A stretch of 64,000 bases of DNA, from assembly GCF_003024195.1 (NCBI RefSeq), contig NZ_KZ679048.1, positions 186,001 to 250,000 of the forward strand, read 5' to 3'. Source of the stretch: Streptomyces dioscori (GTDB lineage Bacteria > Actinomycetota > Actinomycetes > Streptomycetales > Streptomycetaceae). Shown in pieces: positions 41,851 through 50,095 of this stretch. Position numbers and translations under genes: made by a program. The notes below the pieces were generated by a model, which worked only from the letters and a program-made list of their open reading frames with translations, did not search any database and was not told the DNA's origin. How positions within the stretch are numbered: position 1 is the stretch's first letter; every line of letters starts with the position of its first letter.

Positions 41851-42735
41851 TCAACGCTCCAGCAGCATGCGCTGCAGCTCGCGCGCCGCCCGTGACGGTG
41901 CCACATCACTGCGGTGGGCCAGCGCGATGGCCCGGCTCAACCCGGGACGGGCCAGCGGCGTCACCCGCAACCCCGCCCCCGCCCGCACCGCCACCATCCG
42001 CGGCACCACAGCCACCCCCAACCCCGCCCGCACAAACCCCAGCACCGCATCCATCTCCCCGCCCTCCACCGCGAAATCCGGCTCGAACCCCGCGGAGCGG
42101 CACGCGGCGACGGTCAGTTCCCGCAGGTCGTACCCGTGCCGGAACATCACCAGCCGTTCCCCCTCCAGGTCGGGGACCCCGACGGTCCGCCGCCCACCTC
42201 CCGGTGCCGGCGCCTCCGGTGAGGACACCACCACCAGGTCCTCCCGCAGCACCTCCACCGTCGTCAGCGCGGGCGACGGCGTCGGCAGAGGGAGTACGAC
42301 CAACGCGAGATCCAGCGCCCCCCGCGCCAGCTCCCGTACCAGGTCGTGCGAGCCGCCCTCCTCGATCAGCAGCCTGATTCCGGGGTAGCGGTCGTGGAAG
42401 GCGCGCAGCACATCCGGCAGCAGCCCCGTGCACAGGCTCGGCGTCGCCCCCAGCCGCACCCGTCCGCTGCGCAGCTGAGCCAGCTCCTGCACCTCCTGCC
42501 GGGCCGTCTCCGCGTCCGCCAGGATGCGCCGCGCGAGCGGCAGCAGCGCCTCCCCGGCATCCGTGAGCGTGATGTTCCCCCGCGCCCGGAGGAAGAGGTC
42601 GGCCCCCAACTCCCGTTCCAGCGCCTTGATCTGCTGGGAGAGCGACGGCTGCGCCACATGGACCACGTCGGCGGCCCGGGTGAAATGCCGGGTCTCGGCG
42701 ACCGCCACGAAGTATTGGAGCTGCTGGAACTGCAT
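41851..42735 (-). CDS. LysR-family transcriptional regulator
   Basis: A 294-residue regulator divergent from the succinate dehydrogenase operon. ATG 42735 begins the helix-turn-helix domain (QFQQLQYFVAVAETRHFTRAADVVHVAQPSLSQQIKALERELG as family segments), which is the standard start; a longer reading would put 23 residues across the operator. The effector domain (about 90-290) has VRLGATPSLCTGLLPDVLRAF, LVVLPLPTPSP and FRHGYDLRELTVAACRSAGFEPDF. A T-N11-A palindrome, typical for this family, lies 21 bases upstream. It likely activates or represses the neighbouring operon in response to a metabolite that cannot be named from sequence. Confidence 0.9.
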   Translation of the reverse strand: MQFQQLQYFVAVAETRHFTRAADVVHVAQPSLSQQIKALERELGADLFLRARGNITLTDAGEALLPLARRILADAETARQEVQELAQLRSGRVRLGATPSLCTGLLPDVLRAFHDRYPGIRLLIEEGGSHDLVRELARGALDLALVVLPLPTPSPALTTVEVLREDLVVVSSPEAPAPGGGRRTVGVPDLEGERLVMFRHGYDLRELTVAACRSAGFEPDFAVEGGEMDAVLGFVRAGLGVAVVPRMVAVRAGAGLRVTPLARPGLSRAIALAHRSDVAPSRAARELQRMLLER

Positions 42736-42755
42736 GACCCCATCGTACGTCCATG

Positions 42756-42770
42756 ATAGGTATCGCCTAT
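42756..42770. promoter_or_regulatory. LysR-type operator (T-N11-A box)
   Basis: ATAGGTATCGCCTAT has perfect 5-base arms around 5 bases and fits the T-N11-A rule. Its centre at 42763 is 67 bases before the sdhC start codon, which is also the probable transcription start. That is the classical activator position for LysR proteins. Confidence 0.7.
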
Positions 42771-42791
42771 GGAAACGAGCCGGACCATGTC

Positions 42792-42822
42792 TTGGACCGA
42801 TCAACCCTGTCGGCCGTAGCGT
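42792..42822 (+). promoter_or_regulatory. Probable leaderless promoter of the succinate dehydrogenase operon
   Basis: TTGGAC at 42792-42797 and TAGCGT at 42817-42822 are 19 bases apart. The ATG of sdhC begins 8 bases after the -10 element and has no ribosome site, so transcription probably starts at the A of the start codon. Confidence 0.5.
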
Positions 42823-42829
42823 CGATCAC

Positions 42830-43537
42830 ATGGCTCTGGCAACGCGGACGGAACGAAAACCGTCCATGACGCGCACCATGTGGGACTCGCCCCTCGGCAA
42901 GAAGACCGTGATGGCCGTCAGCGGCCTGATCATGCTGGGGTACCTGGCCGTCCACATGCTGGGCAACCTGAAGATCTTCTTCGGTGAGGGCGAGTTCGAC
43001 CACTACGCCCACTGGCTACGCACCCTCGGCGAGCCCTTCCTGCACTACGAGTGGGCCCTGTGGATCGTCCGCGTGGTCCTGGTCGTCGCCGTCGTCGCGC
43101 ACGCCGTCTCCGCGTACCAGCTCAGCCGCCGTGACATCAGGGCGCGACCCACCAAGTACGTGCACAAGAAGCCGCGCGCCAGCTACGCCACGCGGACCAT
43201 GCGCTGGGGCGGGATCATCCTCGGCCTGTTCATCGTCTGGCACATCCTGGACCTCACCACCGGCACCGTCCACGCGAACGGCTTCCAGCACGGACACCCG
43301 TACCAGAACGTGATCGACACCTTCTCCACCTGGTACGGCAACGTCATCTACATCGTCGCGATGCTCGCGCTCGGCCTGCACGTCCAGCACGGCTTCTGGA
43401 GCGCCGCACAGACCCTCGGCGTGGGCAGCCGCACCCGCGACCGGGCCTTCAAGACCGTCGCCAACGTGCTCGCCGTGGTGCTCACGGCGGGCTTCGTCGC
43501 CGTACCCGTGGGCGTGATGACCGGAGTGGTGAGCTGA
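42830..43537 (+). CDS. sdhC: Succinate dehydrogenase/fumarate reductase cytochrome b subunit
   Basis: A 235-residue membrane anchor of the cytochrome b558 type. Five membrane segments are visible, beginning KKTVMAVSGLIMLGYLAVHMLGN and ending FKTVANVLAVVLTAGFVAVPVGV. Haem-ligand candidates are the His residues in LAVHMLGN, VAHAVSAYQLS, FIVWHILDLTTG and LGLHVQHGFWSA. It begins an operon with the flavoprotein (1-base gap) and iron-sulfur subunit. The single large anchor is the form seen in Bacillus- and actinobacteria-type SdhCAB enzymes, distinct from the four-subunit SdhCDAB. Confidence 0.88.
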   Translation: MALATRTERKPSMTRTMWDSPLGKKTVMAVSGLIMLGYLAVHMLGNLKIFFGEGEFDHYAHWLRTLGEPFLHYEWALWIVRVVLVVAVVAHAVSAYQLSRRDIRARPTKYVHKKPRASYATRTMRWGGIILGLFIVWHILDLTTGTVHANGFQHGHPYQNVIDTFSTWYGNVIYIVAMLALGLHVQHGFWSAAQTLGVGSRTRDRAFKTVANVLAVVLTAGFVAVPVGVMTGVVS

Positions 43538-43538
43538 C

Positions 43539-45572
43539 ATGACTGCTGAATTCGCCGGAACCACCGGAACCAACGCATTCACCGGAACCAACGCATTCCT
43601 CGGAACCAACGCATTCGCCGAACACGGCACCTTCGCCGAGTACGTGACCGGGGAGCCCGTCGTCGACGCCAAGGCCCCAAAAGGGCCGGTGAACGAGCGC
43701 TGGGACACCCGCCGCTTCGAGGCCAAACTGGTGAACCCCGCCAACCGCCGCAAGCACACCGTGATCGTCGTCGGTACGGGGCTCGCGGGCGGCGCGGCCG
43801 GCGCCACGCTCGCCGAACAGGGCTACCACGTCGTGCAGTTCTGCTACCAGGACTCCCCGCGCCGGGCCCACTCCATCGCCGCACAGGGCGGGATCAACGC
43901 CGCCAAGAACTACCGCAACGACGGCGACTCGGTGCACCGGCTGTTCTACGACACCGTCAAGGGCGGCGACTTCCGCGCCCGGGAGTCGAACGTGCACCGC
44001 CTCGCACAGATCTCCGTGGAGATCATCGACCAGTGCGTCGCGCAGGGCGTGCCGTTCGCGCGGGAGTACGGCGGTCTGCTGGACACCCGGTCGTTCGGCG
44101 GGGTGCAGGTGTCCCGGACGTTCTACGCCCGCGGGCAGACCGGGCAGCAGCTCCTGCTCGGCGCCTACCAGGCACTCAGCAGGCAGATCGCGGCCGGCAC
44201 GGTGGAGATGCATCCCCGGACCGAGATGCTCGACCTCATCGTGGTCGACGGGCGGGCGCGGGGGATCGTCGCCCGCGACCTGATCACCGGGAAGATCGAC
44301 ACCTACTTCGCGGACGCCGTGGTCCTGGCGAGCGGCGGGTACGGGAACGTCTTCTACCTGTCGACCAACGCCATGAACTCCAACGCCACCGCGATCTGGC
44401 GGGCGCACCGGCGGGGCGCGTACTTCGCCAACCCGTGTTTCACGCAGATCCATCCCACCTGCATCCCGCGCACCGGTGAACACCAGTCGAAGCTGACGCT
44501 GATGAGCGAGTCGCTGCGCAACGACGGGCGGATCTGGGTGCCCAAGGCCAAGGGCGACGACCGTCCGGCCGACCGGATCCCGGAGGACGAGCGGGACTAC
44601 TACCTGGAGCGCATCTACCCGGCGTTCGGCAACCTCGTACCGCGGGACATCGCCTCGCGGGCCGCGAAGAACGTGTGCGACGAGGGGCGCGGGGTCGGGC
44701 CCGGCGGGCAGGGCGTCTACCTCGACTTCGCCGACGCCATCGCGCGGATGGGCCGCGAGGCCGTGGAGGCCAAGTACGGCAACCTCTTCGACATGTACGC
44801 GCGGATCACCGCCGAGGACCCGTACAGCGTGCCGATGCGGATCTATCCGGCCGTGCACTACACGATGGGCGGCCTGTGGGTGGACTACGACCTGCAGACC
44901 ACCGTGCCGGGGCTGTTCGCCATCGGCGAGGCCAACTTCTCCGACCACGGGGCGAACCGGCTGGGCGCGTCCGCGCTCATGCAGGGCCTCGCCGACGGCT
45001 ACTTCGTCCTGCCGTCGACCATCAACGACTACCTCGCCCGCAACCCCCACTACGAGACGGTCGACGACGAACACCCCGTCGTGCAGGAGGTGCTGGCCGA
45101 CACCGAGGACCGGCTGCGGCTGCTGCTCGCCGTCGACGGCGACCGCACCCCCGACTCCTTCCACCGCGAACTCGGCGAGCTGATGTGGGAGTTCTGCGGC
45201 ATGGCCCGTACGGAATCGGGGCTGCGCAAGGCGTTGGAGCGCATCCCGCAGATCCGGGAGGAGTTCTGGCGGCGGATCAAGGTGCCCGGCACCGGCGAGG
45301 AGTTCAACCAGTCGCTGGAGAAGGCCAACCGGATCGTCGACTACCTGGAGCTCGCCGAGCTGATGTGCCTGGACGCGCTGCACCGCGAGGAGTCCTGCGG
45401 CGGGCACTTCCGCGAGGAGTCCCAGACCCCCGACGGCGAGGCGGCCCGCCGTGACGAGGAGTTCTCCTACGCCGCCGCCTGGGAGTTCACCGACACCGGT
45501 GACGCACCCGTCCTGCACAAGGAAGAACTCGTCTTCGAGTACGTCCACCCCACCCAGCGGAGCTACGCATGA
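43539..45572 (+). CDS. sdhA: Succinate dehydrogenase flavoprotein subunit with repeat-bearing N-terminus
   Basis: A 677-residue FAD subunit that oxidises succinate to fumarate. The FAD-binding motif is TVIVVGTGLAGGAAGATLAEQGY (from residue ~69), and the covalent flavin His is in RAHSIAAQGGINA (near residue 111). Other blocks are FSRTFYARGQTGQQLL-like VSRTFYARGQTG, TEMLDLIVVDGRARGIVARD, MNSNATAIWRAHRRG, HYTMGGLWVDYD and GANRLGASALMQGLADGYF. The first ~35 residues contain three copies of a TGTNAF-type hexapeptide from an 18-base tandem repeat, which is not part of the conserved fold. ATGA overlap with the iron-sulfur gene. Confidence 0.92.
   Translation: MTAEFAGTTGTNAFTGTNAFLGTNAFAEHGTFAEYVTGEPVVDAKAPKGPVNERWDTRRFEAKLVNPANRRKHTVIVVGTGLAGGAAGATLAEQGYHVVQFCYQDSPRRAHSIAAQGGINAAKNYRNDGDSVHRLFYDTVKGGDFRARESNVHRLAQISVEIIDQCVAQGVPFAREYGGLLDTRSFGGVQVSRTFYARGQTGQQLLLGAYQALSRQIAAGTVEMHPRTEMLDLIVVDGRARGIVARDLITGKIDTYFADAVVLASGGYGNVFYLSTNAMNSNATAIWRAHRRGAYFANPCFTQIHPTCIPRTGEHQSKLTLMSESLRNDGRIWVPKAKGDDRPADRIPEDERDYYLERIYPAFGNLVPRDIASRAAKNVCDEGRGVGPGGQGVYLDFADAIARMGREAVEAKYGNLFDMYARITAEDPYSVPMRIYPAVHYTMGGLWVDYDLQTTVPGLFAIGEANFSDHGANRLGASALMQGLADGYFVLPSTINDYLARNPHYETVDDEHPVVQEVLADTEDRLRLLLAVDGDRTPDSFHRELGELMWEFCGMARTESGLRKALERIPQIREEFWRRIKVPGTGEEFNQSLEKANRIVDYLELAELMCLDALHREESCGGHFREESQTPDGEAARRDEEFSYAAAWEFTDTGDAPVLHKEELVFEYVHPTQRSYA
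43563..43616 (+). repeat. 18-base tandem repeat, three copies, within sdhA
   Basis: ACCGGAACCAACGCATTC occurs at 43563-43580 and 43581-43598 without change and at 43599-43616 with two changes. Each copy encodes six residues in frame, so copy number could vary without breaking the gene. Confidence 0.9.
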
Positions 45573-46318
45573 AGCTCACCCTGCGCGTCTGGCGGCAGCA
45601 GAACGCCGACGCCGACGGAGCGATGTCCACCTACGAAGTGGACGGCATCTCGGCCGACATGTCCTTCCTGGAGATGCTCGACACCCTCAACGAGGAACTC
45701 ATCCTCGCCGGTGACGATCCCGTCGCCTTCGACCACGACTGCCGCGAGGGCATCTGCGGCGCGTGCTCGCTCGTCATCAACGGTGGTGCGCACGGGCCCG
45801 AGCGCACCACCACCTGCCAGCTGCACATGCGGTCCTTCCACGACGGGGACACGATCGACATCGAGCCGTGGCGGGCCTCCGCGTTCCCCGTCGTCAAGGA
45901 CCTCGTGGTCGACCGGTCCGCGTTCGACCGGATCATCCAGGCCGGCGGGTACGTCAGCGTGCCGACCGGGGCGGCGCCGGAGGCGCATGCCACGCCGGTG
46001 CCGAAGGCTGACGCGGACTTCGCGTTCGAGCACGCGGAGTGCATCGGGTGCGGGGCGTGTGTGGCCGCCTGTCCCAATGGGGCCGCGATGCTGTTCACCT
46101 CGGCGAAGGTGAATCATCTGAATGTGCTGCCTCAGGGGGCTCCTGAGCGGGAGACGCGGGTGCTGGACATGGTCGCGCAGATGGATGAGGAGGGGTTCGG
46201 GGGGTGCACGCTGGTGGGGGAGTGTGCGACTGCCTGTCCCAAGGGGATTCCCTTGTTCTCCATCACCGGGATGAACAAGGAATGGCTTCGGGCCGGTCGG
46301 AAGGCTGCCAAGCGGTAG
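45569..46318 (+). CDS. sdhB: Succinate dehydrogenase iron-sulfur subunit
   Basis: A 249-residue electron-transfer subunit. The N-terminal [2Fe-2S] domain has CREGICGACSLVING (near residue 58-71) and TTCQLHM. The C-terminal ferredoxin-like domain has CIGCGACVAACPNGA (near 160-175) and GECATACPKGIP (near 212-225), which supply ligands for the [4Fe-4S] and [3Fe-4S] clusters. ATG 45569 overlaps the flavoprotein stop. It completes the SdhCAB complex at the membrane. Confidence 0.93.
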   Translation: MKLTLRVWRQQNADADGAMSTYEVDGISADMSFLEMLDTLNEELILAGDDPVAFDHDCREGICGACSLVINGGAHGPERTTTCQLHMRSFHDGDTIDIEPWRASAFPVVKDLVVDRSAFDRIIQAGGYVSVPTGAAPEAHATPVPKADADFAFEHAECIGCGACVAACPNGAAMLFTSAKVNHLNVLPQGAPERETRVLDMVAQMDEEGFGGCTLVGECATACPKGIPLFSITGMNKEWLRAGRKAAKR

Positions 46319-46676
46319 GGCTGGCCGCCCTTTTGCGAACTGGCTTCGGTTGTGGGGCGGGTGCGGGTGCGGGTGCGTGGGGGCTGGTCGCGCAGTTCCC
46401 CGCGCCCCTGAAGGGCGAAAGACTGCGCCGTTCCTCGCGCCCCCAAAGACCCCGCGTCCCTGAGGGGTGAAAGATTGCGCCGTTCCCCGCGCCCCCAAAA
46501 AAACCCGCGCCCCCGGCGCGGGGCGTCACCCCTGGGATTCAGCAAGCTCACACCCGCGCTCTCTCCGTGGGTTACTCGGCGGTCAGCCGGGGTCGGAAGA
46601 ACAGGAGCGCACGGACCGGTACACCACGGTCCGCCGCGCCGCTCCGCCGCATCCGGCCTGTGACCAGGAGAGAGCC
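46319..46676. repeat. Intergenic gap with one full and two partial repeat copies
   Basis: No gene is seen in this 358-base gap. A full plus-reading repeat core is at 46389-46409, followed by shorter derivatives near 46423-46443 and 46475-46495 (GCGCCGTTCCCCGCGCCCCC type). All read in the direction of the upstream sdh operon. A probable promoter for the next operon should lie between about 46550 and 46660, but no clear consensus was found. Confidence 0.72.
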
Positions 46677-47447
46677 ATGACCGGCGTTTCCACGCTCGAC
46701 AGCCCCCCACTGTCGACGGCACCCACCCGCTACACCGTCACCCTCGCCCGCGACGAGTCCGACGTCCGGGACGCACAGCGACTGCGCCACGACGTCTTCG
46801 CCGGGGAGATGGGCGCCCTGCTGGCCACTTCGCAGCCGGGCCTGGACGTCGACGCCTTCGACGCGTACTGCGACCACCTGCTCGTGCGCGACACCACGAC
46901 CGGCCAGGTCGTCGGCACCTACCGGCTGCTGCCGCCCGAGCGCGCCGCGGTAGCCGGACAGCTCTACTCGGAGAGCGAGTTCGACCTCGGACCCCTCGCC
47001 GCGATCCGCCCCGGCCTCGTCGAGGTCGGCCGCTCCTGCGTCCACCCCGACCACCGCGACGGCGCCGTCATCGGCCTGATCTGGGCCGGTATCGCCCGCT
47101 ACATGATCGACGGCGGACACGAGTGGCTGGCGGGCTGCTGCTCCATCCCGCTCGCCGACGGCGGCACCCTCGCCGCGGGCACCTGGGACCGGGTGCGGGA
47201 CAAGCACCTCGCCCCCGAGGAGTACCGCGTACGGCCGCTGCTGCCCTGGAACCCCGAGGGCGTCACCCGGGCCGGCCGCGCCGAACTTCCCCCGCTCCTG
47301 CGCGGCTATCTGCGGCTCGGTGCCTGGGTCTGTGCCGAACCGGCCCACGACCCGGACTTCGGCGTCGCCGACCTGTACGTGCTGCTGTCGATGCGCCGGG
47401 TCAACCCGCGCTATCTGCGGCACTTCCTCTCCCTCGTGCCCGCGTGA
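46677..47447 (+). CDS. olsB: OlsB-like N-acyltransferase (GNAT fold)
   Basis: A 256-residue protein matching the acyl-ACP-dependent ornithine N-acyltransferases that start ornithine-lipid synthesis. AGGAGAG lies about 5 bases before ATG 46677. Family blocks are DVRDAQRLRHDVFAGEMGA, FDAYCDHLLVRDTTTGQVVGTYRLLP, LYSESEFDLGPL, LVEVGRSCVHPDHRDGAVIGLIWAGIARYM and LAGCCSIPLADGG. The product would be lyso-ornithine lipid, which the next gene's product could acylate. The overlap with that gene (TGATG) supports shared function. Similar folds also occur in haemolysin-associated and autoinducer-like synthases, so the assignment rests partly on context. Confidence 0.78.
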   Translation: MTGVSTLDSPPLSTAPTRYTVTLARDESDVRDAQRLRHDVFAGEMGALLATSQPGLDVDAFDAYCDHLLVRDTTTGQVVGTYRLLPPERAAVAGQLYSESEFDLGPLAAIRPGLVEVGRSCVHPDHRDGAVIGLIWAGIARYMIDGGHEWLAGCCSIPLADGGTLAAGTWDRVRDKHLAPEEYRVRPLLPWNPEGVTRAGRAELPPLLRGYLRLGAWVCAEPAHDPDFGVADLYVLLSMRRVNPRYLRHFLSLVPA

Positions 47448-48541
47448 TGAGCGCGTCCCGCATGGGGGTGCTCCTGCGTCCCCGCCGGGGCCCGGCGACC
47501 TGCGCCGGACCGGACGGGCCGCCTTTCCCGGGCCCGCCGCGCCCGGGTACCGGAAAGGTGCCCGGCCCGCGCCGCGGCGGCTCAGGCCCACCGGTCGCCA
47601 CCCGTCCCGCCGGGACACGCCCGTCCGGGGCGCGTCCGGTCACCCCCGCGGCGGCGAGTGCCTGGCTGCCCGGCGCCCCCTGCACCCCGGGGGCCTGCGT
47701 GGAGTCCGTACGGGCGGTCGCCGCCGTGCCGCGTGCCGTGCTGCGGCTGGTCTCGCTGCTCGTCGTGGTCGCCACCGGGATCGCGCTGATCCCGGCCGTC
47801 GCGCGGATTCCCGCGGGCCTGCGCGACCGGCTCATCAGACTGTGGTGCCGGACGATCGTGCGCGCCGCGGGCGTGGAACTGCGGACCACCGGCGCGGCCC
47901 CGCCCACCGGCGGTCTGCTGCTGGTGGCCAACCACATCTCCTGGCTGGACATCCCGCTGCTCGCGGCCGTCCGGCCCGCCCGGATGCTCGCCAAGGCGGA
48001 GATCCGGCAGTGGCCCGTGGCCGGGGCGCTCACCGCGAGCAGCGGCGCGCTGTTCATCGAGCGCGACCGGCTGCGCGCGCTGCCCGAGACGGTCGGGCGG
48101 ATCGCGGAGTCCCTGCGTGACGGCGGGGCGGTCGTGGTCTTTCCCGAGGGGAGCACCTGGTGCGGCCGGGCCCAGGGCCGGTTCCGCCGGGCCGCGTTCC
48201 AGGCCGCCCTCGACGCGGACGCGGCCGTCCAGCCGGTGCGCCTGCAGTACCGGCACGACGGGGGCGCGATGAGCACCGCACCCGCGTTCGTGGGCAGCGA
48301 CTCCCTGCTCACCTCCGTGTGGCGGGTCGTGTCGGCCCGCGACCTCGTCGCCGAGGTGCGGGTCGGGCCGGTGCTCCCGCCGGGCTCCGCCCCCGACCGG
48401 CGGACCCTCGCGCGGGCTGCCGAAACGGTCGCCGTGCACCCCGCCTGTGACGTCCACCCCGTCTGTGACGTCCACCCCGGCTGTGACGTACATCCGGTCT
48501 CCCGCGCTCGCGTGCACACGGAAGCGCCCGCACACCTCTGA
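47447..48541 (+). CDS. olsA: PlsC/OlsA-type acyltransferase
   Basis: A 364-residue membrane-associated acyltransferase. ATG 47447 overlaps the previous stop. A Pro/Arg/Gly-rich N-terminal region of about 85 residues precedes a membrane helix (VLRLVSLLVVVATGIALIPAVA). The acyltransferase domain has LLLVANHISWLDIPLL (N-H-x4-D active site), SGALFIERDRL and VVVFPEGSTW. The C-terminal tail contains three CDVHP units from an 18-base tandem repeat. In the OlsB context it probably adds the second acyl chain to make ornithine lipid; 1-acyl-glycerol-3-phosphate acylation is the alternative. The N-terminal extension is unusual for the family and could mean the true start is further downstream. Confidence 0.8.
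   Translation: MSASRMGVLLRPRRGPATCAGPDGPPFPGPPRPGTGKVPGPRRGGSGPPVATRPAGTRPSGARPVTPAAASAWLPGAPCTPGACVESVRAVAAVPRAVLRLVSLLVVVATGIALIPAVARIPAGLRDRLIRLWCRTIVRAAGVELRTTGAAPPTGGLLLVANHISWLDIPLLAAVRPARMLAKAEIRQWPVAGALTASSGALFIERDRLRALPETVGRIAESLRDGGAVVVFPEGSTWCGRAQGRFRRAAFQAALDADAAVQPVRLQYRHDGGAMSTAPAFVGSDSLLTSVWRVVSARDLVAEVRVGPVLPPGSAPDRRTLARAAETVAVHPACDVHPVCDVHPGCDVHPVSRARVHTEAPAHL
48443..48496 (+). repeat. 18-base tandem repeat, three copies, at the end of the acyltransferase gene
   Basis: Units at 48443-48460, 48461-48478 and 48479-48496 each encode x-Cys-Asp-Val-His-Pro. The first two differ in one codon; the third has further changes. Cys and His in each unit could bind a metal, but that is speculation. 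Confidence 0.85.
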
Positions 48542-48568
48542 CGGTCCGTCACCTGACCGGGGTACCGT
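48539..48568 (+). promoter_or_regulatory. Probable leaderless promoter of the acyl-CoA synthetase gene
   Basis: TGACGG at 48539-48544 and TACCGT at 48563-48568 are 18 bases apart. The ATG at 48575 follows 6 bases after the -10 element and has no ribosome site. Confidence 0.45.
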
Positions 48569-48574
48569 CCCCGC

Positions 48575-50095
48575 ATGTATCCCGGAGCGTACGACCCCGC
48601 CAGGACGGCCGTCGTCACCGCAGACGGCGGCCGTGCCCTCACCTACGGCCAGTTGGAGGACCGCTCCCTGCGGCTCGCCGACCATCTGCGGTCCGCCGGA
48701 CTGCGCGTGGGCGACCATCTGGCGCTCCTCGCCGACAACGACCCGCGCGTCCTGGAGGTCTACTGGGCGGCACTGCGCTCCGGCTTCTACCTGACCGTGG
48801 TCAACCACCACCTGACCGCCGACGAGGCCGCCTACATCGTCCGCGACTGCGGGGCGAGAGCCCTCATCGTCTCGGCGCCCCTCGCCGAACTCGGCCGCGC
48901 CGTGGGCCGGTCGGCCCCGGCGGCCGAACTGCGCCTCAACTTCGACGACGGCTCGTACGAGCGCGCCCTCGCCGGTGCCTCACCCGAACCCCCGGCCCAC
49001 CAGCCCCGCGGCGTCGACATGCTCTATTCCTCCGGCACCACGGGCCTGCCCAAAGGCATCGCGCCGACGCTCCCCGAGGGGGACGTCCGCGAGGAGATGA
49101 GCATGTACCAACTGCTCTTCCAGCCCATGTACGGCTTCGGTGAGGACACCGTCTACCTCTGCCCGGCCCCGCTGTACCACGCGGCGCCCCTGCGCTTCAG
49201 TTTCGTGGTGACCGCGACCGGCGGCACGGTCGTCCTCATGAACTCCCTCAACTCCTTCGACCCGCGCGGCGCGCTGGCGGCGATCGAACAGCACCGGGTC
49301 ACGCACAGCCAGTGGGTGCCCACCATGTTCGTACGGATGCTGAAGCTGCCGGACGAGGTGCGCGACGCGTACGACGTGTCGTCGATGAGGGTCGCCGTGC
49401 ACGCCGCCGCACCCTGCCCCGTCGAGGTCAAACGCCGGATGATGGACTGGTGGGGACCCGTCCTGTACGAGTACTACTCGGCGACCGAGGCCAACGGGAT
49501 CACCTTCGTCGGCCCCGAGGAGTGGCTGCGCAAGCCAGGGACGGTGGGGCGCGGCGGATTCCTCGGCGAGCTGCGGATCTGCGACGACGACGGCAAGGTA
49601 CTGCCCGTCGGCGAGACCGGGACCGTGTACTTCGAGCGCGACGAACTCCCGTTCCGCTACCACAACGACGAGGCCCGCACCCGGCAGGCCCAGCACCCCG
49701 AACACCCCACCTGGACGACCACCGGGGACATCGGGCACGTCGACGAGGACGGTTATCTCTTCCTCACCGACCGCCGGGCGTTCACCATCATCTCCGGCGG
49801 CGTGAACATCTACCCGCAGGAGATCGAGGACTGTCTCACCCTGCACCCCCAGGTCGCCGACGTGGCGGTCGTCGGCGTACCGGACCCGGAGATGGGCGAG
49901 GCGGTCAAGGCTGTCGTCCAGCCGGCCCCCGACGCGACCCCAGGCCCGCGACTCGCCCGCGAACTCCTCGACTTCGTCCGCGACCGCATCGCCCACTACA
50001 AGGCGCCCCGCAGCGTGGACTTCACGGACGCGCTGCCGCGTACACCCACGGGCAAGCTGGCCAAGTCCAAGCTGCGGCAGGCCTATTGGGACTGA
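48575..50095 (+). CDS. AMP-forming acyl-CoA synthetase/ligase
   Basis: A 506-residue member of the adenylate-forming ANL superfamily. The P-loop is MLYSSGTTGLPKG (near residue 150). Other core motifs are PAPLYHAAPLRF, YEYYSATEANG (A5), TTGDIGHVDEDGYLFLTDR (A7/A8), SGGVNIYPQEIEDCL and PRTPTGKLAKSKLR with the C-terminal catalytic Lys. It activates a carboxylic acid to its CoA thioester through an acyl-adenylate. The substrate is unknown; medium- or long-chain fatty acids or aryl acids are typical. It has its own promoter, so linkage to the acyltransferase pair is uncertain. Its end overlaps the convergent uvrA-like gene by 13 bases. Confidence 0.9.
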   Translation: MYPGAYDPARTAVVTADGGRALTYGQLEDRSLRLADHLRSAGLRVGDHLALLADNDPRVLEVYWAALRSGFYLTVVNHHLTADEAAYIVRDCGARALIVSAPLAELGRAVGRSAPAAELRLNFDDGSYERALAGASPEPPAHQPRGVDMLYSSGTTGLPKGIAPTLPEGDVREEMSMYQLLFQPMYGFGEDTVYLCPAPLYHAAPLRFSFVVTATGGTVVLMNSLNSFDPRGALAAIEQHRVTHSQWVPTMFVRMLKLPDEVRDAYDVSSMRVAVHAAAPCPVEVKRRMMDWWGPVLYEYYSATEANGITFVGPEEWLRKPGTVGRGGFLGELRICDDDGKVLPVGETGTVYFERDELPFRYHNDEARTRQAQHPEHPTWTTTGDIGHVDEDGYLFLTDRRAFTIISGGVNIYPQEIEDCLTLHPQVADVAVVGVPDPEMGEAVKAVVQPAPDATPGPRLARELLDFVRDRIAHYKAPRSVDFTDALPRTPTGKLAKSKLRQAYWD

